This document shows positions 1 through 6,541 of a stretch of 19,474 nucleotides of DNA, in pieces. Below the pieces are notes generated by a model. That model ran no database searches and was not told where the DNA came from. It saw only the letters and a program-made list of their open reading frames with translations. Positions within the stretch are counted from its first letter, which is position 1. Each line of letters opens with the position of its first letter. The stretch is from DAOTWA01 sp034435955 (lineage in GTDB: Bacteria; Chloroflexota; Anaerolineae; Anaerolineales; Anaerolineaceae), in the NCBI GenBank assembly GCA_034435955.1, contig DAOTWA010000052.1, positions 1 to 19,474 on the forward strand, read 5' to 3'. The translations under genes were made by a program, and so were the position numbers.

Positions 1-50
1 TGCTTCCGTGGGATTTGCACCCCAGCTTGCACTGCTGCGACGTCAGGCAT
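1..50 (-). CDS. Start of an unidentified gene after arsC (5' partial)
   Basis: An ATG at 50 opens a frame that runs off the left edge after 16 codons (MPDVAAVQAGVQIPRK). A textbook Shine-Dalgarno, GGAGG, lies at 57-61 with a 6-nt spacer, which is the main reason to call a gene. It begins 24 nt after the arsC stop, so it should belong to the ars operon. The visible residues contain no diagnostic motif. Since arsR, arsD, arsA and arsC are present but no arsenite pore is seen, an Acr3 or ArsB permease would be the natural next gene. That identity is inference from context only; an arsenite methyltransferase or another ars gene is equally possible from this sequence. Confidence 0.6.
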   Translation of the reverse strand, partial: MPDVAAVQAGVQIPRK

Positions 51-74
51 TAAAAACCTCCATCACAAGAAGGA

Positions 75-482
75 TTACCCAACTTGCTTGAGAAGTTGGG
101 GGATTTTAAGGGCAATATCGTCCCGCACTTTGCGGAAATCATCCATATTTCCGCTCCTGGCAGGATCAGGAAAACTGAGATGGGCGCGTTTGCCTTTCCC
201 AAGCCAAACGGGGCATTCCTCCGCCGCCGAATCGCAGACGGTCACGACGAGATCAAAGTCTATGTCACGAAATACATCCGCTCGCTTCGAATAGCCGTCG
301 TGTTGAATCCCGATTTCCCGAAGCGCTTCCAGGGTATTTGGGTGAACGTAACCGGCCGGGTTCGTCCCAGCGCTGAAAGCCTGCCACTCATCGCTGAGGC
401 GGGCGTTTACAATCGCCTCTGCCATTTGCGAGCGGGCCGAGTTTCCGGTGCACAAAAAGAGGACCTTTCGTTTCTCGCTCAT
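75..482 (-). CDS. arsC: Arsenate reductase, thioredoxin-coupled (LMW phosphatase fold)
   Basis: This 135-aa cytoplasmic enzyme reduces arsenate to arsenite using a cysteine relay. The phosphatase-type P-loop CTGNSARS is at residues 11-18 with nucleophile Cys11. The two relay cysteines are Cys83 and Cys90 in TVCDSAAEECP, almost the same positions as Cys10/82/89 of Staphylococcus pI258 ArsC. An FPDPA motif near residue 104 supplies the general-acid Asp. Length matches the family. Three conserved cysteines point to the thioredoxin-dependent class rather than the glutaredoxin-dependent E. coli R773 class or a plain protein tyrosine phosphatase. It starts 7 nt after the arsA stop, with AAGGGTGAT upstream acting as a ribosome site, so it is co-transcribed with arsRDA. 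Confidence 0.95.
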   Translation of the reverse strand: MSEKRKVLFLCTGNSARSQMAEAIVNARLSDEWQAFSAGTNPAGYVHPNTLEALREIGIQHDGYSKRADVFRDIDFDLVVTVCDSAAEECPVWLGKGKRAHLSFPDPARSGNMDDFRKVRDDIALKIPQLLKQVG

Positions 483-489
483 CAGTGGA

Positions 490-2370
490 TCACCCTTTCA
501 GCTTTTCCCATGACCTCATCCCATCTCCAAAAATCTTTTGACCTAACTCTGCCAGCATCGCCAACCCCTTCACCTCTTGCGGCAAGAGCGGGATTTGCAC
601 CAATGGCACGCCGAATCGCTCGGCGATTTCCGCCATATATTTCTCCTGCATCGCCCGACGAGACTGAACGAAGGGTGTTGTGGCCTGTTCAGGGGGTATG
701 ATGAAATTCGAAACGACCATGCCAGGACGAATTCCCACTGTCGACAGCTCTTGAGCCGCGCGCCAGGCTTCGAGGATGGGCGTGGCTTCCGGGTACATCA
801 CGAAAGCAAAAGTGCTCTGCGCCGGATCGCGCATCATATCGATAACTTTTCCAAAACGCTTCTTGGCCACATCGTCCGCGGCGGTTGTATCCACCGACGC
901 AAAGACTTTTACATCGATCTGCTTGCTCCAATCCACCGGTAGTTCCAGCAAGCGCAAAGTGTGACCGGTCGGTGCAGTGTCAAAAACAACCGCCTGCCAC
1001 TCGTCCTGGGAAGCATATTCGATGAACTTATCGAATGCGGCCATCTCTTCGGTGCAGGGTGAATTGAGCTCTTCTTCCATGGTGGCAATTGCGCTCTCTG
1101 GCCGCCCGCGCCGGCGAGCATCTTCGAGGATGCGCGCCTTGTACGCTTCCGCGGCGGCTTTCGGGTCGATCTTGGCAGCCCAAAGATTGGGTTGCCCGCT
1201 CACAGGGGCAATTTTGTCATCCACCGGGGTATCCAGCACATCGCCCAGGTGTGCTGCCGGATCGGTGGTCAGCAGCAGGGTCTTATACCCCTGGCGTGCC
1301 AGCCATACAGCGGTAATACAGGACGCAACCGTTTTCCCGACCCCGCCTTTACCGGCAAAAAATACCGTGCGATGGTGGCTGTTTGGCTGTATGCGCGCCC
1401 AGATTTCCTCAATGGGCGTCGCCAATCCGGCCATCCTCGGCCTAATGTCCTCCGCTTCGAAAGTTCCATCAGGAGCAGCACCATCGAAGAATATTTTCGC
1501 CACCTGGCGCAGCCGCTTCAGCCCTTTGATTTCACCGGCTAACAGGTTCATCTTTTGTTTCGGGTAGGGAAACAATGTCTCGATTTGAGACAGGTAGCGG
1601 GCCTGCATTTCAGCGCGTGCAGTGAATAGAGGATTTTCGGCGCTTTCAACTGGAATGATCCCGTTCACAATCAGGCGATAGTTATGGATGCCCAATTTGC
1701 TCAATTCCTGGATCGCGCGCTGAGTCTCTTTGATGGAAATCGCCTCAGGATTCAACACGAAGATGAAGGTGGTTTGCTCGGCATCACGCATCGCTGCCAG
1801 AGCGCGCTCATACTTTTGCTTGGCATCCTGAATAGCGGCAGTCGGACCAAGACAGGTCTGCCCGCTGCCCGCGTTGGCTGCCTCGATCGTCTGGCTCCAT
1901 TCTGAGGGTAGCTCCAGCAGCCGGATAGTATGTCCCGTTGGGGCAGTATCGAAGATGACCACGTCAAAATCCGTATCGGCCCTATTTGCGTTTGTGGGCG
2001 TTTCCAGGAAGTCCGTGAAACGGTCGAAGGCGGCAACTTCTGCTGTGCAAGGGCCGCTCATCTGCTCTTCCATCACCTGCACAATTTGAGGCGGGAATGC
2101 CGCACGGATGGGCGCCATGGCGCGGTCGATGTACTCCTGCGTCGCCTTATCCGGGTCGATTTCCATCGCCCATAAACCGGCGATGTCTCGAATTTTTGTT
2201 ATCTGGTGACCTATTTCTTGCTCAAAGACATCCGCCAGGTTCGAAGCCGGGTCGGTTGTGACGATCAGGGTTTTCTTGCCTTCTTCGGCCAGCCGGACGG
2301 CGTGCGTGCAAGCCATTGATGTCTTTCCCACACCACCTTTGCCAGAGAAGAAGATATATTGCGTTGACAT
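490..2370 (-). CDS. arsA: Arsenite-stimulated ATPase ArsA (two-domain)
   Basis: ArsA (626 aa from the chosen start) is the soluble ATPase that energises an arsenite/antimonite efflux pore. It is an internal duplication. Each half has a deviant Walker A GKGGVGKT (residues 10-17 and 340-347) and the signature DTAPTGHT followed by RLLELP. The metalloid-binding cysteines of the E. coli pump (Cys113, Cys172, Cys422) have counterparts at Cys108 (SGPCTAEVAAFDRF), Cys173 (SGQTCLGPT) and Cys439 (NSPCTEEMAAFDKF). Longer upstream starts exist (ATG 2385 and beyond). ATG 2370 is preferred because GGAGGGG sits 6 nt upstream and the protein then begins just before the first P-loop. The arsD stop lies 1 nt upstream, so translation is coupled. 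Slightly longer than R773 ArsA (583 aa). Confidence 0.96.
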   Translation of the reverse strand: MSTQYIFFSGKGGVGKTSMACTHAVRLAEEGKKTLIVTTDPASNLADVFEQEIGHQITKIRDIAGLWAMEIDPDKATQEYIDRAMAPIRAAFPPQIVQVMEEQMSGPCTAEVAAFDRFTDFLETPTNANRADTDFDVVIFDTAPTGHTIRLLELPSEWSQTIEAANAGSGQTCLGPTAAIQDAKQKYERALAAMRDAEQTTFIFVLNPEAISIKETQRAIQELSKLGIHNYRLIVNGIIPVESAENPLFTARAEMQARYLSQIETLFPYPKQKMNLLAGEIKGLKRLRQVAKIFFDGAAPDGTFEAEDIRPRMAGLATPIEEIWARIQPNSHHRTVFFAGKGGVGKTVASCITAVWLARQGYKTLLLTTDPAAHLGDVLDTPVDDKIAPVSGQPNLWAAKIDPKAAAEAYKARILEDARRRGRPESAIATMEEELNSPCTEEMAAFDKFIEYASQDEWQAVVFDTAPTGHTLRLLELPVDWSKQIDVKVFASVDTTAADDVAKKRFGKVIDMMRDPAQSTFAFVMYPEATPILEAWRAAQELSTVGIRPGMVVSNFIIPPEQATTPFVQSRRAMQEKYMAEIAERFGVPLVQIPLLPQEVKGLAMLAELGQKIFGDGMRSWEKLKG

Positions 2371-2371
2371 G

Positions 2372-2737
2372 CTATTCCCCTCCATTGAGACTCTTTTGGA
2401 TATCGGCCAGTTTCGGGTAACTACCCTCGGCGATGACTTTCCCACGAACCAGGACAATCGGAAGGGCCGCAATTTGTTTTTCACGCACCAGGCGCATCAC
2501 TTCCGGGTTGCCGAGAAACATTTGAGGATGAGAGGTCATCTGATAGCGTTCTACCCGGTACCCTTCTTTCTGCAGGCTCAGAATCATTTCGTTTACGTCC
2601 AACAAAGTCTGATCCAGAGTTGGCCCGCAAAGTCCAGTAGGACAGCACATCGGGGGATCGAATATCTCCACGTCGGGCTTAGCCTTCGGCTTTGAAAAAG
2701 CAAACGTCCGCCCGTAATCAATAGTCTCGCTGACCAT
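2372..2737 (-). CDS. arsD: Arsenite metallochaperone ArsD
   Basis: ArsD delivers As(III)/Sb(III) to ArsA and can act as a weak second repressor. The defining vicinal cysteines are present in FDPPMCCPTGLCGP: Cys31, Cys32 and Cys37, matching Cys12/13/18 of R773 ArsD. A thioredoxin-like core follows, ending in LPIVLVRGKVIAEGSYP. The C-terminal Cys pairs of R773 ArsD are absent, as in many chromosomal ArsD proteins. ATG 2737 is chosen over ATG 2752 because GGAGG lies 8 nt upstream of it and nothing similar precedes 2752. The resulting 121-aa protein carries about 19 extra N-terminal residues relative to R773 ArsD. It lies 33 nt after arsR, and its TAG stop is 1 nt from the arsA start. Confidence 0.93.
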   Translation of the reverse strand: MVSETIDYGRTFAFSKPKAKPDVEIFDPPMCCPTGLCGPTLDQTLLDVNEMILSLQKEGYRVERYQMTSHPQMFLGNPEVMRLVREKQIAALPIVLVRGKVIAEGSYPKLADIQKSLNGGE

Positions 2738-2770
2738 TATTACAACCTCCATTGAAATATGGTGGAAAAA

Positions 2771-3157
2771 TTATTCTTCCACCTTTAGATTTTCTTGGCG
2801 GATTTCCATCATCGCGCGCGGGCCGCAGGTCAGGCGGCGGGGCTGAATGCGATTAGGATCAAAGAAATCCCCTAAGAATTTCCTGAGTTCGGCCATCGCT
2901 TTCGGATTGATTGAATAATAAACCCAACGGGCATCCATGGGATCTCGCTCAATTCTCACGAGGCCTGCTTCACGCAGCACACCCAGGTGATGGGAGATCA
3001 GGTTGGGCGCCATTTGCAGCGCATCGCCCATTTCACAATTGCACTGCACTCCTTCGATGATTTTTTCCAGCAGCAGCAACCGATTGGGCTCACTGATCAC
3101 CTTGAGCCAGCGGCCCAGTTCGGATATCTCTTCATTTGAGAAAACGCGCTTCTCCAT
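2771..3157 (-). CDS. arsR: ArsR/SmtB-family arsenic-responsive repressor
   Basis: A 128-aa winged-helix repressor that should leave the DNA when As(III)/Sb(III) binds its thiols. Residues 20-30 give the family opening (VISEPNRLLLL). The recognition helix lies near PNLISHHLGVLREAGLV, and the wing is DARWVYYSINP. A CNC pair (Cys39, Cys41) sits where classic ArsR has CVC in the metal-binding helix, and Cys111 in the C-terminal tail could be the third ligand. It heads the ars operon and is preceded directly by a consensus promoter and palindromic operator. The ribosome site is weak (GGGG 6 nt before ATG), consistent with low repressor output. Function is strongly supported; the exact metal ligands are inferred. 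Confidence 0.95.
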   Translation of the reverse strand: MEKRVFSNEEISELGRWLKVISEPNRLLLLEKIIEGVQCNCEMGDALQMAPNLISHHLGVLREAGLVRIERDPMDARWVYYSINPKAMAELRKFLGDFFDPNRIQPRRLTCGPRAMMEIRQENLKVEE

Positions 3158-3169
3158 CTCAGCCCCGAT

Positions 3170-3197
3170 ATATGATTCAATTATGATTGAATTATAT
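3170..3197. promoter_or_regulatory. Putative ArsR operator (28-bp palindrome)
   Basis: ATATGATTCAAT (3170-3181), a 4-bp spacer TATG, then ATTGAATTATAT (3186-3197). The 12-bp arms match at 11 of 12 positions. The palindrome covers the -10 box of the arsR promoter and ends 13 bp before the arsR start, the usual place for an autoregulatory ArsR operator. The AT-rich arms resemble known ArsR/SmtB sites. Binding is inferred from location and symmetry. Confidence 0.85.
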
Positions 3198-3218
3198 CCC
3201 CGAAAACAAGGTTGTCAA
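3191..3218 (-). promoter_or_regulatory. Sigma-70-type promoter of the ars operon
   Basis: On the minus strand the -35 box is TTGACA (3213-3218) and the -10 box is TATAAT (3191-3196). Both are perfect consensus hexamers, separated by 16 bp. Transcription would begin near 3184, leaving a leader of roughly 27 nt before the arsR ATG at 3157. The operator palindrome overlaps the -10 box and start site, so repressor binding should block RNA polymerase. Confidence 0.88.
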
Positions 3219-3520
3219 GGGTTTGATCCTGGGACGACACTCTTCAAGAGGAATGGATCAGACAGTCCCACGCCTCTGCAGCACCGGCTCTGGATCGCTC
3301 GCTCCGAACGGGTCAGGCGCAGCCGGCTTTCAACAAGTTGAATCAGGTCATTCGCCTTGTTTTCGATGTCCGCCGCAACCCCGTCTATCGAGTCGCCGGT
3401 TGGTGCATCCTCTCGACCCATTCCAGGCGCGAGACGCTGCGCCGCTCGATGTGCACCGACCGTGCCTCCATACAGGGAATGTCCTTTTTCTAAACCGGAT
3501 GCTCGGTGCGGCTTCACTGA
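3198..3520. other. Intergenic region between block C and arsR, possibly a decayed gene
   Basis: Between the stop of the small thioredoxin-fold gene (3521) and arsR (3157) lie 363 nt; the arsR promoter fills the left end. The rest shows no recognised gene. A GTG-initiated minus frame (3517 to 3215, 100 codons) starts 3 nt after the upstream stop but lacks a ribosome site and is Arg/Pro-rich. Its middle (IDGVAADIENKANDLIQLVE) looks protein-like. A different minus frame just upstream reads MEARSVHIERRSVSRLEW, continues for 10 more residues and stops. Together they could be one frameshifted small gene, but I cannot name a family. Inverted repeats TGGGAC/GTCCCA (3230-3235, 3265-3270) are present, with no clear terminator U-tract. 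Confidence 0.35.
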
Positions 3521-3895
3521 TCACTTTGATCTGCCGTCACCTTCCATCTCGGCGCTTCGTAATATCTCCCGCACTTTCGCCTCGAGGTCTTCCAGCTTAG
3601 GTACCTCAAACGAAGAGAAAAGCTCGCCATCCACAACGCACAACGGCACGACGCTCCCCTTGTTGATGATCGTTCTCATCTGGAGACTGGCCTCCTTGGG
3701 ACCGCAGTCTTCCTCGGGTGAGAACTCTTCAAGACGTAACTCTGGGGGAGTAAAATCGATCCCGCGTCTGAACACCACCAGACGGACTTCATCGGGATAA
3801 CGGCGAACGAGCTCCTCGAGTATCGCGATCGTCTCCAAACATTTGCTTGTGGGGGGTGTCGCGATCAATGCTTCAACCTTGATGATTTTACTCAT
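3521..3895 (-). CDS. Small thioredoxin-fold protein with a single active-site cysteine
   Basis: A 124-aa soluble protein. A thioredoxin-like outline is visible: a first strand (KVEALIATPP), a turn TSKC with Cys19 where a CxxC would normally be, an alpha helix, then VVPLCVVDGEL with the cis-proline (Pro84) typical of the fold, and a C-terminal helix. Only the second cysteine of the CxxC position is kept. Cys64 (EEDCGPKE) and Cys86 next to the cis-proline are additional thiols. It may be a monothiol redox adaptor or a thiol/metal carrier rather than a disulfide reductase. Its ATG overlaps the lipoate ligase stop (ATGA, 3892-3895), so the two are translationally coupled. The exact family is not recognised; the fold assignment is moderate. 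Confidence 0.75.
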   Translation of the reverse strand: MSKIIKVEALIATPPTSKCLETIAILEELVRRYPDEVRLVVFRRGIDFTPPELRLEEFSPEEDCGPKEASLQMRTIINKGSVVPLCVVDGELFSSFEVPKLEDLEAKVREILRSAEMEGDGRSK

Positions 3896-4953
3896 GTTTG
3901 TCCTCCCTTGGGATTTGACGAAGATATGTCCGCAACCTCGCGAGCGAGTTTCGCCAGCAGTTGCAACAGGCTCTGTTGAATTTCGGTCGAAATGGGAATG
4001 GTTTGGATGGCGGTCTGCGCCTCCTGCAGGGAAACGCCTGCCAGGGAATGTTCCAGGATTTCCAGCTCATGTCGGTCGCTGAGCAGAAGGTCGCCGGTCA
4101 CCCGGGCCTGATGTATTGTCTCGCCTTCCATGTCGACAGACAGAGAGAGCACGCCTGCATTCGATCGATTGGCAACGGTAAGCTGATATGCTTTCTGGGA
4201 GCCAAAATTCCACGCATCGGTGCTGTACTTGACCGCCAGCAACTCATCCGCCAATGCCAGTTCTTCGGTCGTCAGGTCTCCTGGCACCAGCCGCAACCCG
4301 AGTGTGTCGGCCGCATTGATGACAAAGCGGGCAATGACCTCCTGCGTATCCACCACGCGCCCCACCTCGTTCGACAATGAGGTCACCCGTTCTCGAATGG
4401 AGCGAGCCGTTTTGCCGGCAAATTTGATGTCGGGCGGCGTTAACGCGCGTTCCATTACATCGAAATTCATGTTAACCAAAAAAGTTCCGCTCTGCACAAA
4501 CGCGCTGTACCAGGAAAGCTGGGCAGAACCATAGATTTTTCGCTGGCCTACGGCCACGTCATTCCGGCCCTGAAAACTGGCTACAACGCCATAATCGGCG
4601 CAGGTGCGAATGGCGGGAACAGCGAACAGGCGGTAAAGCTCTTCATCACTCTGGGCGAAAAGTTCGCGGCGAAAGAATGCCGAGAAGCAGAAGCTGCCCA
4701 TTTCCTGATACACAGCTCCGCCGCCATTCGCCCGACGTACGATCTGAATATCATGCGCCCGGCAAAAGTCCACATCCACCTCGGACCAGGTATTCTGGTA
4801 AGCACCCACGAAAACCGCCGGACGCACTCTGCGTATCCGCAGCGTCGGCGGCGTATGACCCTGGTCCAAAAGCCGAGCAAGGGCTTCTTCTACCGCAAAG
4901 TGATGACGAGCTTCCGAGATGCCGTCGTTTAATAGCCGCCATTCAACCAACAT
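3892..4953 (-). CDS. lplA: Lipoate-protein ligase A family protein
   Basis: Expected to activate lipoate (or octanoate) with ATP and attach it to a lysine of a lipoyl domain. The 353-aa protein has the catalytic signature RRANGGGAVYQEMG (residues 73-86; family consensus RRxSGGGxVYHD) and the substrate-binding lysine Lys139 in GQRKIYGSAQ. It also has a C-terminal accessory domain of about 110 residues as in E. coli LplA, so it could be a self-sufficient ligase. The frame is open to ATG 5028, but ATG 4953 (MLVEWRLL) is chosen because family homology begins there. The ribosome site is weak, but the start overlaps the stop of the DUF5714 gene by 11 nt, implying coupling. No lipoyl-domain target is encoded in the window. 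The QE in place of the usual HD after GGGAVY is a minor deviation. Confidence 0.88.
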   Translation of the reverse strand: MLVEWRLLNDGISEARHHFAVEEALARLLDQGHTPPTLRIRRVRPAVFVGAYQNTWSEVDVDFCRAHDIQIVRRANGGGAVYQEMGSFCFSAFFRRELFAQSDEELYRLFAVPAIRTCADYGVVASFQGRNDVAVGQRKIYGSAQLSWYSAFVQSGTFLVNMNFDVMERALTPPDIKFAGKTARSIRERVTSLSNEVGRVVDTQEVIARFVINAADTLGLRLVPGDLTTEELALADELLAVKYSTDAWNFGSQKAYQLTVANRSNAGVLSLSVDMEGETIHQARVTGDLLLSDRHELEILEHSLAGVSLQEAQTAIQTIPISTEIQQSLLQLLAKLAREVADISSSNPKGGQT

Positions 4954-5623
4954 AATACTTGCACTTTTCTTTTTTACACTCGGAATTGCGCGTGGTAAAT
5001 TCGCAATGAGGATGCACCGGAAGATCAATGTTCAATTCGCGCTTGAGAAAATTCGAAGCGACCTCCAATGCCAGATAGACGCTCTGCTTACAGCAGCGAG
5101 GGCCGCCGGCTTGGGCAATGGACACCAAAGTTTCTGCTGTGGCCATCAGGGCTAACGATCGCTCCCGGTCCTTCAGATAACTGGCCCCAGATAGGATCGA
5201 GACCAGAGCGCCAACGCTGGTCGCGGCACCGCACTCACCCCGTATCCCGCATGAACCCAAAGGGATGCCTTTCGTCCGTTCGATTGCTGACGCCAGCCTG
5301 CCCGGGTTGAGCTTGCGCTGCCCGCTGTTGCGCAGGGCCGCCAGCACTGCCGGTGTGACAATGATGTGATGCTGCGGACTGTGCATCACCGCCATCGGGT
5401 GCTTCATGATCAGATTCACGATCGCTGTCGGGTCAGTCTCGCGCGAACCTTCACACACCCGTTCAACGATCTGCGGCCAGTCAGCAGTCTGGCATTCATC
5501 ACAGATGTGATGCCCATTAACACAAAGATACCGCGCCGGCGTTTCACGCCCGCAGAAGGTACACACGGCGACTGTGTCCACCGGTTCTAATTTACCGCCG
5601 CATATAACGCAGAGATAGGACAT
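4943..5623 (-). CDS. DUF5714-domain protein with N-terminal zinc-ribbon cysteines
   Basis: A 226-aa soluble protein of unknown function. The N-terminus has zinc-ribbon pairs (Cys5/Cys8, Cys21/Cys24) and further Cys/His residues (Cys34, His38/39, Cys41/Cys44). The core resembles DUF5714, a domain common in archaea and anaerobes: HHIIVTPAVLAAL, then GSCGIRGECGAATSVGALVS (Cys125, Cys131), then AGGPRCCKQS (Cys167, Cys168). The C-terminus adds Cys207, Cys216 and Cys221. The invariant-looking CGxxGxCGAA and GGPRCCK motifs suggest metal or Fe-S binding, but no activity is known to me. It follows the CSGC thioredoxin gene by 35 nt and overlaps lplA by 11 nt. The family assignment is from memory of motif patterns. 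Confidence 0.75.
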   Translation of the reverse strand: MSYLCVICGGKLEPVDTVAVCTFCGRETPARYLCVNGHHICDECQTADWPQIVERVCEGSRETDPTAIVNLIMKHPMAVMHSPQHHIIVTPAVLAALRNSGQRKLNPGRLASAIERTKGIPLGSCGIRGECGAATSVGALVSILSGASYLKDRERSLALMATAETLVSIAQAGGPRCCKQSVYLALEVASNFLKRELNIDLPVHPHCEFTTRNSECKKEKCKYYVG

Positions 5624-5658
5624 AGGCTATCGTTCTTTCAAGCTGAGCGGCCTTTGGA

Positions 5659-6231
5659 TTAACTTCGATCCATCCAGGGCCACATGCGCGCTTCAGGGCT
5701 ATCTGGATAGTCTTCGATAATTTCGGTCATCGCCTCTCGAAATGCGTTCTTTTCTCTGCCGAGCAGATATTCTGCCATACCGCGGGTGAACAACAATGTA
5801 GCAGCGCGGGGATTCTTTGGGAACTTGCTTAAACCGTCGTCCATTAGATCGATGGTTTGCAGGTATTTTCCGCGCGGCAAGTCCAGCGCTGCTTTACCCA
5901 GTCGCATCAGAACCCGAAAATCTTCCGCATTCTGATAGCCATTGAAATAATAATGCAGCCCGCCTTTGTAATCCAAGAAATAAAAAGAAGGGGTCCAATA
6001 CGCAGAATATCGAGATCGGATATCCCGATTCTTCAAGATATCCTGGCGCACCGGGACAAACCATTGGAATAGTTCGCGCTGGACATCCTCATCCGGATAC
6101 GTAAGAGCGTACATCTTCTTACAACCAGAGCACTCATCCCGGTGGAATTGTAATAAAACGCTCTTGCCTTCAGAGCGGGCAGCATCCAGCGCCGGCTCCA
6201 ATTCAAAATACCATCCCGCATCAATTTCCAT
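5659..6231 (-). CDS. Cytoplasmic thioredoxin-like protein (CSGC) with helical C-terminus
   Basis: A 190-aa protein without signal peptide or membrane segment. Residues 1-110 form a thioredoxin-like domain: CSGC at 34-37 after LLQFHRDE, and cis-proline Pro81 in YWTPSFYFLD. Residues 120-190 look like TPR-type helical repeats (LDLPRGKYLQTIDLMDDGL, then AATLLFTRGMAEYLLGREK), probably for partner binding. The frame is open to an ATG at 6255. ATG 6231 is preferred because GGAGG lies 6 nt upstream and the longer start has no such site. It resembles DUF255/YyaL-type or thioredoxin_7 proteins that use vicinal thiols. It opens block C, 35 nt before the DUF5714 gene. Disulfide reductase or thiol carrier activity is inferred. 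Confidence 0.85.
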   Translation of the reverse strand: MEIDAGWYFELEPALDAARSEGKSVLLQFHRDECSGCKKMYALTYPDEDVQRELFQWFVPVRQDILKNRDIRSRYSAYWTPSFYFLDYKGGLHYYFNGYQNAEDFRVLMRLGKAALDLPRGKYLQTIDLMDDGLSKFPKNPRAATLLFTRGMAEYLLGREKNAFREAMTEIIEDYPDSPEARMWPWMDRS

Positions 6232-6541
6232 CGAAGACCTCCGCAATTTGAGCATCGAACAGTGGCAGTTTCATTCGTTCAGAATCCTTAGCGACTTACA
6301 TTCTGCCGGTAATGAATATCCCCTTCTCATCTACCAGGATTTATGTGGCCCCCCAAACGACCCCAAATAGCTGGCCCAGGCTTGAGCGCCGATCCAAATC
6401 AATGTGAGTGACCGGCACACCGCGCCTTTGTGTGTGCGTCCAATCCTGCACCGGGCTGGCTGCGGCGCGATAAACCGCCTGTGTGCATTCGCGCCGGGCG
6501 GTAACAGAGTTGCCTGAATCGGATTTGGATTCGCGGATTTT
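6232..6541. other. 310-nt intergenic spacer between blocks B and C
   Basis: No recognised gene is present. Two inverted repeats can be seen: ACCGCC/GGCGGT (6474-6479 and 6497-6502), about 40 nt beyond the end of the DsbD-like gene and followed on the minus strand by TTTAT, and GCACAC/GTGTGC (6415-6420 and 6432-6437). The first could be a weak terminator for block B. A 73-codon minus frame (ATG 6552 to 6331) has a fair ribosome site (GGGGAG), but its composition is unconvincing. No strong promoter hexamers were found ahead of the gene starting at 6231. Confidence 0.5.
6474..6502 (-). terminator. Possible weak terminator after the DsbD-like gene
   Basis: Perfect 6-bp GC-rich arms ACCGCC and GGCGGT enclose a 17-nt loop, followed on the minus strand by TTTAT. 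It lies 40 nt past the stop of the upstream gene, the right place for an intrinsic terminator. The loop is long and the T-run short, so this is only a candidate. Confidence 0.3.

Noticed and set aside
84..701. 205-codon plus-strand open frame at the left end
   Set aside because: Antisense to arsC and the 3' end of arsA, which have full catalytic motifs. The product shows no recognisable features.
3221..3270. Crossing inverted repeats (GTTTGATCC/GGATCAGAC and TGGGAC/GTCCCA)
   Set aside because: The arms would form a pseudoknot, but there is no conserved context, U-tract or regulated gene downstream in the right orientation; chance is likely.
3215..3517. 100-codon GTG-initiated minus frame before the ars promoter
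   Set aside because: No ribosome site, Arg/Pro-rich, and its end overlaps the -35 box of the ars promoter. Treated as possible gene decay rather than an intact gene.
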